From assembly GCA_041398905.1 (NCBI GenBank), contig JAWKTV010000008.1, forward strand, positions 124,001 to 188,000: 64,000 bases of DNA, given 5' to 3'. The notes beneath the pieces are model-generated. The model did no database searches. It saw only the letters and a list, made by a program, of their open reading frames with translations, and had not been told where the DNA came from. Both the position numbers and the translations under genes were made by a program. The stretch's first letter is position 1. Every line of letters starts with the position of its first letter. The stretch is from JAWKTV01 sp041398905. GTDB taxonomy: Bacteria; Planctomycetota; Planctomycetia; Planctomycetales; Planctomycetaceae. Of the stretch, positions 30,825 through 41,400 are shown piece after piece.

Positions 30825-31961
30825 TCACGACCGCTGCCGCTTCCGCCGCCCGCCAATGAAGCTCTGGATCACCATGTTTCCCAGATCCTGGGCGTTGCAA
30901 GTGGCGCTGATGCCTCGGGTCACCTGCGCCAATTCCTCCACGAAGTTGACCAGCCCGAGGTAGAAGTAGTCTTCGATCAACGCGAAGCTGGAAATGCGGA
31001 TGCCCTCTTCGGCACAGCGGCGGGCCTCGGCGAGGGTGATGCGGGCGGTCTTCTCCGCCGGGGGATAGATCAGCACCAGCTCGCGGCCTTCGACATGCGC
31101 GGTCGGCTCGCCGTCGGTGATGAGGAGAATCTGTCGATTCGCCGCCGGCTGGCGACGCAGCAGCCGCCGCGCGAACTGCAAGCCGGCGTGAATGTTCGTG
31201 AAGTGCTCCGGCACGAACGCCGGTGGCTGGTCGAGGTTGATCCGCATCCGGACCCGCGAGTCGTAAATGCTGACCGGCTTCGGCGCGGAGTACAGGAGTT
31301 CCCGATCCGTGAGAGGTGATGCATAGGTATAGAAGCCGACGGTCTGCAGCGAGTCTCCCTGATACCGGCCGCGGACGAGCGACTGCACCGCCATCGCGAC
31401 CCGCTTGGCGGCTCCGTACTTGCCGGATCGCATCATGCTGCCGGACATGTCGAGCAACACCACCGTCGCGCAAGACGTCTGAAACTCAGTGTCGTAAACG
31501 ACAAGGTCGTCCTCGCCAATCTGCACCGGCGTGCCGCCGCCTTGACGGGCGAGCGCGTTCCGCAGCGTCTCCTGCATGTTCAGGTTGGCGACCGGATCGC
31601 CGAATTCGTAAGGCTTGCTCTCCTCGTGAATCGTCTGCCCGGTCCCCCGCATGTCGGTCTCATGCCGGCCTAGCTGATCCCGATTGCGAACATCGAACAA
31701 GGCGTCGAGCGCCTTGTTCTCCACCCGCTTAAGACCCTTGGGCGTGACCGAGAACTGACCATCCCGATCCTGCTCGATCAGTCCACGGCGAATCAGTGCC
31801 TCAACGAGGTCGGGGTGTTCCACCTGCCAGTCGTCGAGATTCCGCAGCACCTCTTCGCCGTAGTGCATGAGGTACTCCGACAGCTTGTCGAACACCTCAT
31901 CCGCCGACTGCGGGGTGAAGGCGTCGTCACCGTCGAACTTCGAAAACTCATAGGTCGCCAT
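30825..31961 (-). CDS. VWA-domain protein
   Basis: A 378-residue cytosolic protein with a von Willebrand factor A domain in the C-terminal 230 residues. The metal-ion site DMSGSMMRSGKYGAAKRVAM is present, with Thr in HFTNIHAGLQFARR and the third motif ILLITDGEPTAHVEG. The N-terminal 120 residues have FDKLSEYLMHYGEEVLRNLDD and a winged-helix-like stretch. Similar proteins often work with MoxR or Mg-chelatase-like AAA ATPases as chaperones, but no such ATPase is next to it here. The frame is intact. Confidence 0.85.
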   Translation of the reverse strand: MATYEFSKFDGDDAFTPQSADEVFDKLSEYLMHYGEEVLRNLDDWQVEHPDLVEALIRRGLIEQDRDGQFSVTPKGLKRVENKALDALFDVRNRDQLGRHETDMRGTGQTIHEESKPYEFGDPVANLNMQETLRNALARQGGGTPVQIGEDDLVVYDTEFQTSCATVVLLDMSGSMMRSGKYGAAKRVAMAVQSLVRGRYQGDSLQTVGFYTYASPLTDRELLYSAPKPVSIYDSRVRMRINLDQPPAFVPEHFTNIHAGLQFARRLLRRQPAANRQILLITDGEPTAHVEGRELVLIYPPAEKTARITLAEARRCAEEGIRISSFALIEDYFYLGLVNFVEELAQVTRGISATCNAQDLGNMVIQSFIGGRRKRQRS

Positions 31962-32006
31962 GGCAACTCCCGGTCAGCCAGATGGTTGGCGGATCACAGC
32001 AACGCT

Positions 32007-32553
32007 CTACCCGCCGCCTGCAGTGGGGGGCGGGCCTCCTCCCCGGCGGCGCCGGCCGCGACCGCGACGTGACTTGCCCCGCGCCCCCGGTTCCGTCCCA
32101 ACCGGCCGTTCACCGCCGTCACCGGCTTCAGCCGTTGAAGCAGCCGCAGCCGCGTCGCTTCCGTCGTCGGGCGCGCCACCGTCAGCGGCGTCCTCGACCG
32201 CCGCAAGTTCATCGGTCACCAGCCCATCGGCCATCACTTCGTCAGTCACCAACTGATCGTCCGCAACCTCCGTCGCCGCGATTGTGGTCGCACTGGCTTT
32301 GGAGACCGTCGCAGCCGGTGCCGACCGCGGTTCCCGCGGGCCAAGCAACGCATCAGCGTCGACATACAGGTCCGGGCGCCCGATTCTCCGGACGCACAAA
32401 ACGAGGCTCGCCGACAAGTTTCATCAGCGGGTGATCCGGCGTCGGGCACCGTACCGTCGTCGTATCTCCCTGGAGTCGACGCTCGTATCCGCAGACGGGA
32501 CAACGCCACACCCTGCGAACATCCAGCGATGTCTTCAATCCCGGTCCACGCAT
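32007..32553 (-). CDS. Small zinc-ribbon protein with Arg/Gly-rich tail (frameshifted)
   Basis: The first 55 residues hold a ribbon of the CPVCGYERR... VRCPTPDHPLMKL type, with CxxC and CPTPDH as metal ligands. After a break near 32380 the frame continues through an acidic, Ala/Asp-rich low-complexity stretch (about 90 residues) to a basic end, GKSRRGRGRRRRGGG. The start ATG at 32553 has GGGAG upstream. An acidic linker plus an RGG-like tail suggests nucleic-acid or ribosome binding, but this is only from composition. Confidence 0.55.
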
Positions 32554-32646
32554 CTCGACTCGACTCCCTGTATGACTCGACCGGCCGGAACCATCGGGCA
32601 ATGCCGGCACCCTTGGCAGACCGCCAGCACCGTTGAGAATGCCGCA

Positions 32647-33026
32647 TCACCACACTGTCGCGATCGCCGCACCGATGAAGCCTCCCGCGATGCCCAAATG
32701 GTAGACACCTCGCCGGGGAGCGAACAGTCGGCAGGCTCACGATGCCGGTCGGCATCCATGTTGGCGTCTCATACGCCAAGTCCGCAGCAACGTCAGCAAA
32801 GTCGGCAACAGTGAGCAGCCCGGCCGGCCCAGAGCGCGAGCACGACTGGCCGAGCCTCAACCTCAAAGCGAACGGCGGCCAGCTTCGCCCAATCGTCAAA
32901 CTCGATGTTCGGGCTGCGACGGTCTTGCGGGCTGTTCGCCGGAGCCGGTCCGCACCTGCGGCGGACTTGCGGGGGACTCGTCGCGGCTATCAACAGTGAC
33001 GTCCAGCTTCCGATATTTGTCAGCAT
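32647..33026 (-). CDS. Putative small membrane protein (frameshifted)
   Basis: Pieces from three frames fit end to end: EFDDWAKLAAVRFEVEARPVV (about 32900), then a hydrophobic LLTVADFADVAADLAYET with TWMPTGIVSLPTV, and last YHLGIAGGFIGAAIATVW followed by TGA at 32647. The last piece looks like a real membrane helix at a C-terminus. The start is unclear and may be downstream of 33026, because the divergent gene begins at 33025. The family is unknown. Confidence 0.35.
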
Positions 33027-33492
33027 GTCGACCGAATTCAGCCTGCTGTTTGACGAGAATCCGCGGTGGCGGATCGTGCTCGAAGCCTATCTGCACGCTG
33101 AAGATTTGCTTGCGAAGGCAGCCCCTGCAGCGTCCCTGGCCCTCGCGACCGCCGAAATGACGGCCCCCGGCGAAACGACTGCCCAGGAAGGGGGCCGGGC
33201 CCCGATTCGCAAGCGACCCTGGGTCGGACGGCTCCGACAGGTCGACGACGTTCCGGACGATGAGTTGGCGCCGATTCACGGCAAACTGATCGCTGGCGGC
33301 TGGCTGCATTTCTCGCTCGAAGGCCGCGATGCTGGCGTGGTCTACCAGGTCTCGCGGGAAGGTCGCCAGCAACTGAAGCTGAGCCTCGACGAGGTCACGG
33401 ACTCGGCCGACCAGAATGCGGACGATTCACCATCCGCTGAGCAGTTCGACGTCGCCGTCGACGATCAGGTTGACAGTCGTCAGGCCGCCTGA
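33025..33492 (+). CDS. Hypothetical protein, 155 aa
   Basis: Starts MSTEFSLLFDENPRWRIVLE at 33025; the earlier start at 32905 gives an Arg/Cys-rich stretch typical of non-coding DNA. Residues 80-125 (LAPIHGKLIAGGWLHFSLEG, VVYQVSREGRQQLKLSL) look like a small beta barrel. The C-terminus is acidic. No known family. Confidence 0.6.
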   Translation: MSTEFSLLFDENPRWRIVLEAYLHAEDLLAKAAPAASLALATAEMTAPGETTAQEGGRAPIRKRPWVGRLRQVDDVPDDELAPIHGKLIAGGWLHFSLEGRDAGVVYQVSREGRQQLKLSLDEVTDSADQNADDSPSAEQFDVAVDDQVDSRQAA

Positions 33493-33575
33493 CGTGGCGT
33501 CAGCGGCCGCACCCCGCTACCATCGCCAGCCAATCTGTTCTGCTCGCGTCCTCCCCGCTGTCGAAGAGACCGCCG

Positions 33576-34115
33576 GTGAATCCTCTCGATGAACTCGGAA
33601 AGCTGACGTCGCTGTTTCCGGAGAGCGAACGGCTGTTTGAAGACGTGCGTTACATCCCGAAGACGCAGACTCCACAGCCGTACCGCGACCTGCTGGTGCA
33701 CGACCACCACATGACCGTGAGCATGGAGAGCTACCACGGCTGTCCCGTGGAGGTGCAGGTGCTCGACAGCCTCCAGGAGGGGAGCATCTACGCACGCAAA
33801 ATCCTTCTCAACCGCGCGACCGATGGGCAGCCTGTGCAGTTCGGTATCGTGCGGTTCGTGTTTGACTATGTGACGCCGGCCGTGCGCGACGAGATCGTGG
33901 CCGGCGAGACGCCGCTCGGCAGGATCCTGATCAATCACAACGTGCTGCGGCACGTCGATCTGGGGGCGATCCTCGAATTGACCGCCGGCCCCGCGCTCGC
34001 GGACGCCCTGCGGATGCCGACCGGGCAAGTTACCTACGGGCGGCTCGCCACCATCTTCTGCAATCACCAGCCGGCGGTGGACCTGCTCGAGGTCTCCGCA
34101 CCACTGACCATCTGA
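33576..34115 (+). CDS. Chorismate-lyase-like (UbiC/UTRA fold) protein
   Basis: The 179-residue sequence has the layout of the chorismate lyase superfamily: RDLLVHDHHMTVSMESYHG, VEVQVLDSLQEGSIYARKIL, TDGQPVQFGIVRFVFDYVTP, and ETPLGRILINHNVLRHVDLG. In true UbiC enzymes Arg in the middle strand and a C-terminal Glu bind chorismate; I cannot confirm both here. It could make 4-hydroxybenzoate or bind a similar ligand. The start is GTG at 33576. It lies 33 bases upstream of lhgO, so they are probably co-transcribed. Confidence 0.6.
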   Translation: MNPLDELGKLTSLFPESERLFEDVRYIPKTQTPQPYRDLLVHDHHMTVSMESYHGCPVEVQVLDSLQEGSIYARKILLNRATDGQPVQFGIVRFVFDYVTPAVRDEIVAGETPLGRILINHNVLRHVDLGAILELTAGPALADALRMPTGQVTYGRLATIFCNHQPAVDLLEVSAPLTI

Positions 34116-34148
34116 TCGAGATCGCGTCGCGACTCGGGAGGCGATCCG

Positions 34149-35348
34149 TTGTTGTCCGTTGATGTTGCGATCATCGGGGGGGGCATCGTGGGGCTGGCGA
34201 CGGCCTGGCAACTGCAGAATCGCCACCCGCGGCTGTCCGTCGCCGTCCTGGAGAAAGAGCGGCAGGTTGCCGCCCACCAGTCGGGTCACAACTCCGGCGT
34301 GCTGCACTCGGGCATCTACTATCGCCCCGGTTCGCTGCGGGCGACGAACTGCCGCGCTGGCAAACTGGCGATGCAGCGGTTCTGCGAGCAGGAGTCGATC
34401 CCGCACGAAATCTGCGGCAAAGTCATCGTCGCCGTCGACGAGCAGGAACTGCCACGCCTCGACGCCATCGCCGAACGAGGCGTGGCGAACGGTGTGAGAT
34501 GCGAACGAATCGGCCCCGAACGGCTTCGCGAACTCGAGCCGCACGTCACCGGTCTCGCGGCCTTGCATGTCCCGGAGGCGGGCATTGTCGACTACCCCGC
34601 CGTGTGCGAACGCCTGGCCGCACGCATCATCGAACGCGGGGGCCAGGTGCTGCTCAACGGCGCGTCCTCGGCATCCACCGGCGCGAGCACGAACTGGTCC
34701 TGCAAAGCCGGGCGCGGAGACATACGGTGTCGGTACCTCGTCACCTGCGGGGGCCTACAGGCCGACCGCGTGACAAGGCTCTGCGGCATCGAACCCGAGG
34801 CGAAGATCGTCCCATTCCGCGGTGAGTACTTCGAACTGTCGGCACAGTCGCAGCATCTGTGCCGCAACCTGATCTATCCCGTCCCGGATCCCGGATTCCC
34901 TTTCCTGGGGGTCCACTTCACCCGCATGATCGGCGGCGGGGTCGAATGTGGACCGAACGCCGTGCTCGCCTTCTCGCGTGAGGGCTATTCGAAGCTGGCG
35001 ATCAACCTGGGTGACCTCGCGGAATCCCTCAGTTACGGCGGCTTCCGAAAACTTGCCGCGAACTACTGGCGAACCGGCGCGGGTGAGATGTGGCGTTCTC
35101 TCTGTAAGCGAGCGTTCGTTCGGGCGCTCCAGCGGCTCGTGCCGGACATTCAATCTCGGGACCTGACAGCGGCTCCCTCTGGTGTCCGTGCTCAGGCGGT
35201 CGGCCGCGATGGCAAGCTGCTCGATGACTTCCTGATTCAGAGTTCCCCGCGCGTCATCAATGTCTGCAACGCCCCCTCGCCAGCCGCGACGGCATCACTC
35301 AACATCGGGTCACTCATCGTCGACCGCCTCGCCGAGCAGTTCGGCTGA
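34149..35348 (+). CDS. lhgO: L-2-hydroxyglutarate oxidase/dehydrogenase LhgO
   Basis: LhgO is an FAD enzyme that turns L-2-hydroxyglutarate into 2-oxoglutarate at the membrane. FAD-binding [17 protein letters not shown] opens the protein, with [19 protein letters not shown] as the family signature, [10 protein letters not shown], and [20 protein letters not shown] as the substrate-side motifs. A TTG start at 34149 is supported by GGGAGG at the right distance. From about 34665 to 34720 the frame reads [16 protein letters not shown], but the neighbouring frame reads [18 protein letters not shown], which fits the family, so two indels probably cancel there. Confidence 0.9.
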   Translation: MLSVDVAIIGGGIVGLATAWQLQNRHPRLSVAVLEKERQVAAHQSGHNSGVLHSGIYYRPGSLRATNCRAGKLAMQRFCEQESIPHEICGKVIVAVDEQELPRLDAIAERGVANGVRCERIGPERLRELEPHVTGLAALHVPEAGIVDYPAVCERLAARIIERGGQVLLNGASSASTGASTNWSCKAGRGDIRCRYLVTCGGLQADRVTRLCGIEPEAKIVPFRGEYFELSAQSQHLCRNLIYPVPDPGFPFLGVHFTRMIGGGVECGPNAVLAFSREGYSKLAINLGDLAESLSYGGFRKLAANYWRTGAGEMWRSLCKRAFVRALQRLVPDIQSRDLTAAPSGVRAQAVGRDGKLLDDFLIQSSPRVINVCNAPSPAATASLNIGSLIVDRLAEQFG

Positions 35349-35391
35349 GCACCGCGGACAGCGCGGCTCGCAGCCAATCGGCGCGTCATCG

Positions 35392-36153
35392 CTACTCGCC
35401 GCACATCTCCGCCAGTTCCTGCAAGGCCGCCAACGCCTCATCGAGCGTCGGCACCACCGCGCCAGGCACGCGACCATCGCGATCGCAGCGTCCCAACGTC
35501 AGCAGCAGGTCGTAGTCGGGATGTTCACGCAGACGCCGCAACGCACGCGCCCCCAGCGTGCCATCGTGCAGCCGGTGCGCATCCGGGTGATTCTCGATCA
35601 GCCAAGCGGTGCGTTCAGTCACATGCCCATCCAGCGCCACCAGCCCCGCGGCGACATGATCCCGCGCATCGATCCCCTTGCCCACATCGTGCAGCAGCGC
35701 CGCCAGCAGGAACTCCTGGTCCCACGGCGACTCGACCCGCGCGAGCGCGAAGACCTGCAACGAGTGATACAGGGCATCGCCTTCGGGATGTGATTCGGGC
35801 GATTGAAGCACCTGTTCCAGCGGGGAGAGCAGCAAGCGATAGTGCCGGAAGTGGTCGTGCTCCGTCTCGCTGACCAGTTCGCTCCGATCTTCCGCGTCCA
35901 GCATCCATTGATGCCGCTGCAGCTCGTCACGAATCTCGACATCGTCCGGCAAGCCATCAGGGGGCACCCAACTGCGAACCAGCGAGCGCGCCGCCGCCAT
36001 TCGAGCACGAGGAATCTCGGTCTCGCGACCAATCCGAATCAGCCGGGCCGCCTCGGCGGCTAATTGACGACGCAGTTTCTCGAGTGTCATGCAGTCTCGG
36101 GCCGTTGGCCCGTCAGTGAGCTGGACGGTCCGCCCAGGTTCGAATCGGCTCAT
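35392..36153 (-). CDS. HD-domain phosphohydrolase
   Basis: A 253-residue protein with a single HD domain: LYHSLQVFALARV gives the first His, LLAALLHDVGKGIDARDHV the HD pair, and ERTAWLIENHPDAHR the later His. Such domains bind metal and cleave phosphate bonds, often in nucleotides. The N-terminal 80 residues are helical with many Arg. The start is at 36153 or at the ATG at 36090 (MTLEKLRRQL). Converges on lhgO. The substrate is unknown. Confidence 0.8.
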   Translation of the reverse strand: MSRFEPGRTVQLTDGPTARDCMTLEKLRRQLAAEAARLIRIGRETEIPRARMAAARSLVRSWVPPDGLPDDVEIRDELQRHQWMLDAEDRSELVSETEHDHFRHYRLLLSPLEQVLQSPESHPEGDALYHSLQVFALARVESPWDQEFLLAALLHDVGKGIDARDHVAAGLVALDGHVTERTAWLIENHPDAHRLHDGTLGARALRRLREHPDYDLLLTLGRCDRDGRVPGAVVPTLDEALAALQELAEMCGE

Positions 36154-36218
36154 CGCGGTGTACCACCGATTGACCGCTGCGACAAGTGGAACGCGTCGCC
36201 CTCCCTACGCGAACCCCC

Positions 36219-36366
36219 GGCGAGCCGGCGCGTCAGCACCCGGACCGGGGCGATGCCCGGACAACACTGCATGATTCACCGAAGCTGGCGTCGGCACCGC
36301 GTCCGACGGTCCGGCGCCTCACGGCCACCGGCTCGCCAACACCGATGGCAATCCCGCATCCCCACC
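36219..36366. repeat. Dispersed element, family B, copy 2
   Basis: Starts GGCGAGCCGGCGCGTCAGCA at 36219 and ends CACGGCCACCGGCTCGCC followed by AATCCCGCATCCCC, matching the copy at 26038-26149 at both ends but with a longer and different interior. It sits about 130 bases before the HMA-protein gene. The rest of the gap 36154-36498 shows nothing else. Confidence 0.75.
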
Positions 36367-36498
36367 ATGAGGCGCCTGCTCACCGCCCTCGCGATTGCGT
36401 GAACCGGAGGTTGACTTCTCCCCGCAACCTGTCACGATCAGAGTCGTCGGGATCGGCACGGAATACTTGTCAGATTCATCTCGAACGAAGGACTTCCA

Positions 36499-37044
36499 AT
36501 GAAGCTCGCTCTGTTGTCAATCGTAATGGGCACGATGGCCGTCTCGGTGCAAGCCGGGCAGGCGAAGATCGAGGGGACGCACCTGTGCTGCGGCGCGTGC
36601 GTAAAGTCGGCGACAGAGTCCCTGAGCGGCGTAACGGGCGTCACGAACGTCGTTGTCGACAAGGCAACCGGGATCATCACCTTCGACGCGGACGATCGCA
36701 AGACTGCCCGGCAAGGCCTGAACGCACTGGCCAAGGGGGGATTCGGCGGGAAGGCGACTTTCGATGGCAAGGGCCTCCCGATGCCCAAGGGGGCAGAGGC
36801 GGACGCGACGGGCGACGAAGTCAAGATCGCTGGACTGCATAACTGCTGCCCAGGCTGTGAGTCGGCAATCACCGACGCCCTGAAAGGCGTTGATGGCGTG
36901 ACGGAAGTCAAGTGCGACAAGAAGTCCTGCACCGTCAAGGGCACCAAGGTCAGCCATACCGCGCTCATCGATGCTTTGCACGAAGCGGGCCTGCATGGCC
37001 GCATCGGCATGCCGGGCAAGAAAAAGGACAAGGCTGCGGAATAG
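36499..37044 (+). CDS. Secreted protein with two heavy-metal-associated domains
   Basis: A signal peptide (LALLSIVMGTMAVSVQA) is followed by two HMA-like ferredoxin folds. The first has GTHLCCGACVKSATESLSGV, the second AGLHNCCPGCESAITDALKG, and each ends in an expected strand (GIITFDADD and SCTVKGTKV). Each carries CCxxC, a Cys-rich form of the normal CxxC copper or zinc site. The C-terminus is Lys-rich. An export signal on HMA domains is unusual, because most act in the cytosol. A role in periplasmic copper or mercury capture is inferred. Confidence 0.8.
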   Translation: MKLALLSIVMGTMAVSVQAGQAKIEGTHLCCGACVKSATESLSGVTGVTNVVVDKATGIITFDADDRKTARQGLNALAKGGFGGKATFDGKGLPMPKGAEADATGDEVKIAGLHNCCPGCESAITDALKGVDGVTEVKCDKKSCTVKGTKVSHTALIDALHEAGLHGRIGMPGKKKDKAAE

Positions 37045-37077
37045 CTGTCAGCCGAAGTCATACCGCAATCCGCATTC

Positions 37078-37103
37078 CGGCCCGGAGTCCTCACTCCGGG
37101 CCG
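37078..37103 (+). terminator. Hairpin after the tandem HMA gene
   Basis: An 11-bp perfect stem (CGGCCCGGAGT / ACTCCGGGCCG) with a CCTC loop, 34 bases after the stop, followed by TTCGCGTTCCTC, which is only moderately T-rich. Confidence 0.7.
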
Positions 37104-37146
37104 TTCGCGTTCCTCTCCACATTCAATCAACCCACCACGCTTCAGC

Positions 37147-38330
37147 ATGTCCACGCGCTTTCTCGAACACCTGCAGTCCCAGATTGACGAGGTCCGCTCC
37201 GCAGGCCTGTACAAGGCCGAGCGAGTGATCACCTCGCCGCAGGATGCGCACGTCAGTGTCGCCGGCAGTCAGCGGCAGGTGCTGAACATGTGCGCGAACA
37301 ACTACCTCGGGCTGGCGGAACATCCCGAGGTCATCGCTGCGCGCAGCGAACCCTGACGGACTGGGGATACGGACTCGCGTCGGTCCGCTTCATCTGCGGG
37401 ACGCAGCAGATTCACCGAGAGCTTGAGCAGCGGCTCAGCACGTTCCTCGGCACCGAAGAGACGATTCTGTACTCATCCTGCTTCGACGCCAACGGCGGTC
37501 TCTTCGAGACGCTCCTGTCCGCCGAGGACGCGATTATTTCGGATCAGCTCAATCACGCGAGCATCATCGACGGCATCCGCCTCTGCAAAGCACAGCGATA
37601 CCGCTACGCCAACAACGACATGGCCGACCTCGAGCGCAGCTCCGGGCCGCGAAGGACGCCCGCTTCCGGCTCATCGCCACCGACGGCGTCTTCTCGATGG
37701 ACGGATACATCGCCAACTTGCCAGACATCTGCGAGCTGGCAGACAAGTACGACGCCCTCGTCATGGTCGACGACTCGCACGCCGTCGGATTCGTCGGACC
37801 GACGGGCCGCGGCACTCCCGAACGACACGGCGTGACGGACCGGATCGACATCGTGACCGGCACGCTGGGCAAAGCCGCTCGGCGGGGCCAGCGGCGGCTA
37901 CACCTCCGGCCGCAGGGAGATCATCGACTGGCTGCGACAGCGTTCTCGTCCCTACCTGTTCTCCAACACCCTCGCACCGGCGATCGTCGGCGGTTCACTC
38001 AAGGCACTGGAGATTCTGTCACAATCGACCGAGCTGCGCGACAAGCTCGAAGCCAACACCCGACACTTCCGCAAAGGGATCGAGAGCCTGGGCTACACCG
38101 TGCTGCCCGGCGAGCACTCGATCGTGCCGATCATGATCGGCGACGCGGGGGAGGCGGTCGCGCTCGCGAGCCGCCTGCTGGAACTGGGGGTTTATGTGAT
38201 CGCGTTCTCGTTCCCGGTCGTGCCCCGTGGGGCGGCACGTATCCGCACGCAAATCTCCGCCGCCCACTCGATCGCCGACCTCGACTTCGCCCTTGAGCAG
38301 TTCGATAAAGCCCGCAGGCCCGTGACATAG
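37147..38330 (+). CDS. kbl: Glycine C-acetyltransferase (2-amino-3-ketobutyrate CoA ligase; frameshifted)
   Basis: A PLP enzyme that splits 2-amino-3-ketobutyrate into glycine and acetyl-CoA, the step after threonine dehydrogenase. Pieces in order are [20 protein letters not shown] and [17 protein letters not shown] (37147-37340), [71 protein letters not shown] (PLP Lys), [20 protein letters not shown], and [15 protein letters not shown]. The frame breaks near 37342, 37640 and 37890. All catalytic motifs are present, so errors in sequence are likely. tdh is at 61-62 kb, not adjacent as in many bacteria. Confidence 0.9.
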
Positions 38331-38484
38331 CGGGACCGTCTCCGGACCTGCTGTGCGGGTCAGGCCGCGATTGAGAGGGGCAAAGCGAGCGACCAGCCAC
38401 TACACTGCCAACGCATCAGCCAATCGCGATCGATCTCATCCCTGGCTCTCGTCTCCGCCCACCTCGAATCGTGTTGTGTGAATC

Positions 38485-41400
38485 ATGCCACGAACCGCTC
38501 CCGCGCTGACCGCCGCAGTGGCATTCCTCCCGAAGGCAGCACCGACCGAACTGGGGGCGTGCGTCGCCAGTGGTCGCCTGCAGGTGCCGCCGGAATGTTC
38601 GCGGCGGCCGTACTCTCGGGCGCTGTTGTGCCCCGCTCTCCACGCACAAGACGCGCCCCCTCGGCGCGCGACCGAATCAACACCGAGATCGCGGGGAACG
38701 AAGACGTCGAACGGATTCTCAAAACGTATGAGGGACGCGGGGCGGTTGGAGATGACAGCGCGCCGACGCCCGCCGACGAGGCGGTCAGGCAATTTGAGAC
38801 GGCGGACGACTTGCGGATGGAACTCATCGCGGCCGAGCCGATGGTCGAGCAGCCGCTCGATCTCCATTTTGATGACCGCGGCCGGATGTGGATTGTGCAG
38901 TACCGGCAGTATCCTTACCCCGCTGGCCTGAAGGTCATTCGTTACGACCAGCACCTGCGGGCGGTGTTCGACAAGGTTCCGCAGCCGCCGCCGCACCACG
39001 TTCCGGGTGCTGACAAGATCACGATCTTTTCCGACACCGATGGCGACGGACTCTACGACAGCTCGAAAGACGCAATCACCGGGCTGAACATCACCTCCTC
39101 GGTTTGCACCGGCCACGGGGGGATCTGGGTGCTCAATCCGCCGTACCTGCTGTTCTACCCCGACGCGAATCGCGACGATATTCCCGATGGCGACCCGCAG
39201 GTGCGACTCGCCGGTTTCGGACTGGAAGACACGCACTCGGTCGCAAACAGTCTCCGCTGGGGACCGGACGGCTGGCTGTACGCGGCGAACGGTTCGACCA
39301 CCACGGGCAACGTGTCGTCAGCCGTCAATCGCAACGTGCGGTTCGAAGGCCAGTGCATCTGGCGATACCACCCCGGCACTCAGGTCTTCGAGGTCTACGC
39401 CGAGGGGGGCGGAAACACTTTCTCCACGGAGATCGACGCGGCCGGTCGCGTTTTCTCCGGCACCAATCACGGCAGCACCCGCGGCATGTATTATCCGCAG
39501 GGTTCGTACGGAGAGAAGAACTTCGGCAAGCATGGACCACTGACGAACCCGTACGCCTTCGGCTACTTCCGTCACATGCGGCACGAGGGTGACGGCGACC
39601 GCTTCGCACAGACCTTCATCATTTACGAAGGCGGAGCGTTGGGAACGCGGTACGACCGGACGATCATCGCCGCGAATGCCCTCCACAATCGTGTGTGGGC
39701 CAGTGATCTCATCGGTGACGGATCGACGTATCGCACCAGGGACCGGCCGCCGATCGTCACCACCCCCGATCAGTGGTTTCGCCCCGTCGATGTCGAGTCC
39801 GGCCCTGACGGCAACGTTTACATCGCCGACTGGTACGACACCCGTCTGACGCACACCGACCCGCGCGACAACTGGCACAAGGGCAGCGGCCGGGTGTATC
39901 GCCTGACCGGGACGGACCCCGCCGCCGTTCTCGAACGGCCGCAACATTCCAGTGATGCCAATCCCTCGGGACCGTGGGCATCGCCAGCGGACGCCCTCGC
40001 CAGCCATCCGCACACCCACTCGCCGGTCGCCTTCAATCTTCACGCGTTTGATGACGCGCGGTTGATCGCGCTGTTTGGCCATCCCAATCGCTGGCTGCGG
40101 CAAACCGCGGTCCGGGTTCTGGGTGAGCGGATTGCCGCTGGTGACGCCTCACCCACGACGGCCGCCGCGCTGCAACAGGAAGTCACGCAAGGATCGCTGG
40201 AGGCCCTGTGGTCGCTGAACTGGGGCGGCCGTTGCGATGAATCCACGCTGCGCGACCTGCTCTCGCACACGAGTCCCGACCTCCGCCGCTGGGCGGTCCG
40301 GTTGCTGGGAGACCGCCGCGCCATCCGATCGCAAACAGCCTCCGCACTCGCCCATCTGGCGGAAGCGGAGCCGGACGTGCAAGTGCGGTCGCAACTCGCT
40401 TCGTCGGCCGCTCGCCTTCCGACCTCCGCCGCTCTTCCGGTGCTGGCTCAATTGTCGCGACGCGCAGAAGACGCGATCGACCCGCATCTGCCGCTCCTCA
40501 TCTGGTGGGGCTTTGAAGCCCACTGTGACTCGCAATCCGTTGCGCGACCACAGATCGGCGTGCCGCTGGCCGACGACGACATCTCCACCCACGGCACACC
40601 CCGCGACCAGTTGCTCACCCTGTTGGAGGACCGCGAGTTATGGCAGCAGTCGATCCTGCGGGAGACGGTGTTGCCCCGACTGATGCAGCGGCTCGCGTTG
40701 ACCGCCATCACCGCGCCCACCGGTGAACGTCACTCCGCATCCGACGCCCTCGCGGCCTGCACGCGACTCCTGCAACTCGCTCCGACCGACGAGCACCGCG
40801 GCGAGTTGCTCGCTGGCTTCCTCGAAGCCTATCAGGGACGACGGATCGACGGTCTGCCGCCTGCGCTCGCGGAAGCGATCGACGACTATCAGAGTCGAAT
40901 CGGCGACAGCGACCTGGTGCTGGCGTTACGCCTGCGGAAAGACGACGCCGTCGCCCAGGCGCTCAAAGCCGTTGCCAGCAGTTCAACCCCCGCTCCGCTG
41001 CGACTGACGTATTTGAAGCTGCTCGGCGAATCAAAGGATCCGCAAGTCGTCGGCCCGCTGCTGGGACTGCTCGGTTCGGACTCGCCCGCCATCAAGCGAG
41101 CCACGATGGAATCGCTGATGAACTTTGACGACCCGCGTGTCGGGCAGACGATCTGCAGCCGGTATCAGTCATCGCTGCCGGCCGAGCATGATCTGCGATC
41201 CACGGCTCAGCGGGTGCTCGCCAGCCGGCCGATCTGGACGAAGCAACTTCTGACCGAGATTGAAGAATTCCGCATCAAGCCCGACACCGTTCCCCTGGAC
41301 GTTGTGCAGCAGATGCGGCTGCACGAGGACGCCGAGATACAGAGGCTGCTCGACAAGCACTGGGGCCGCACCCGCGCGACGCCCGCGGAGAAGCAGCAGC

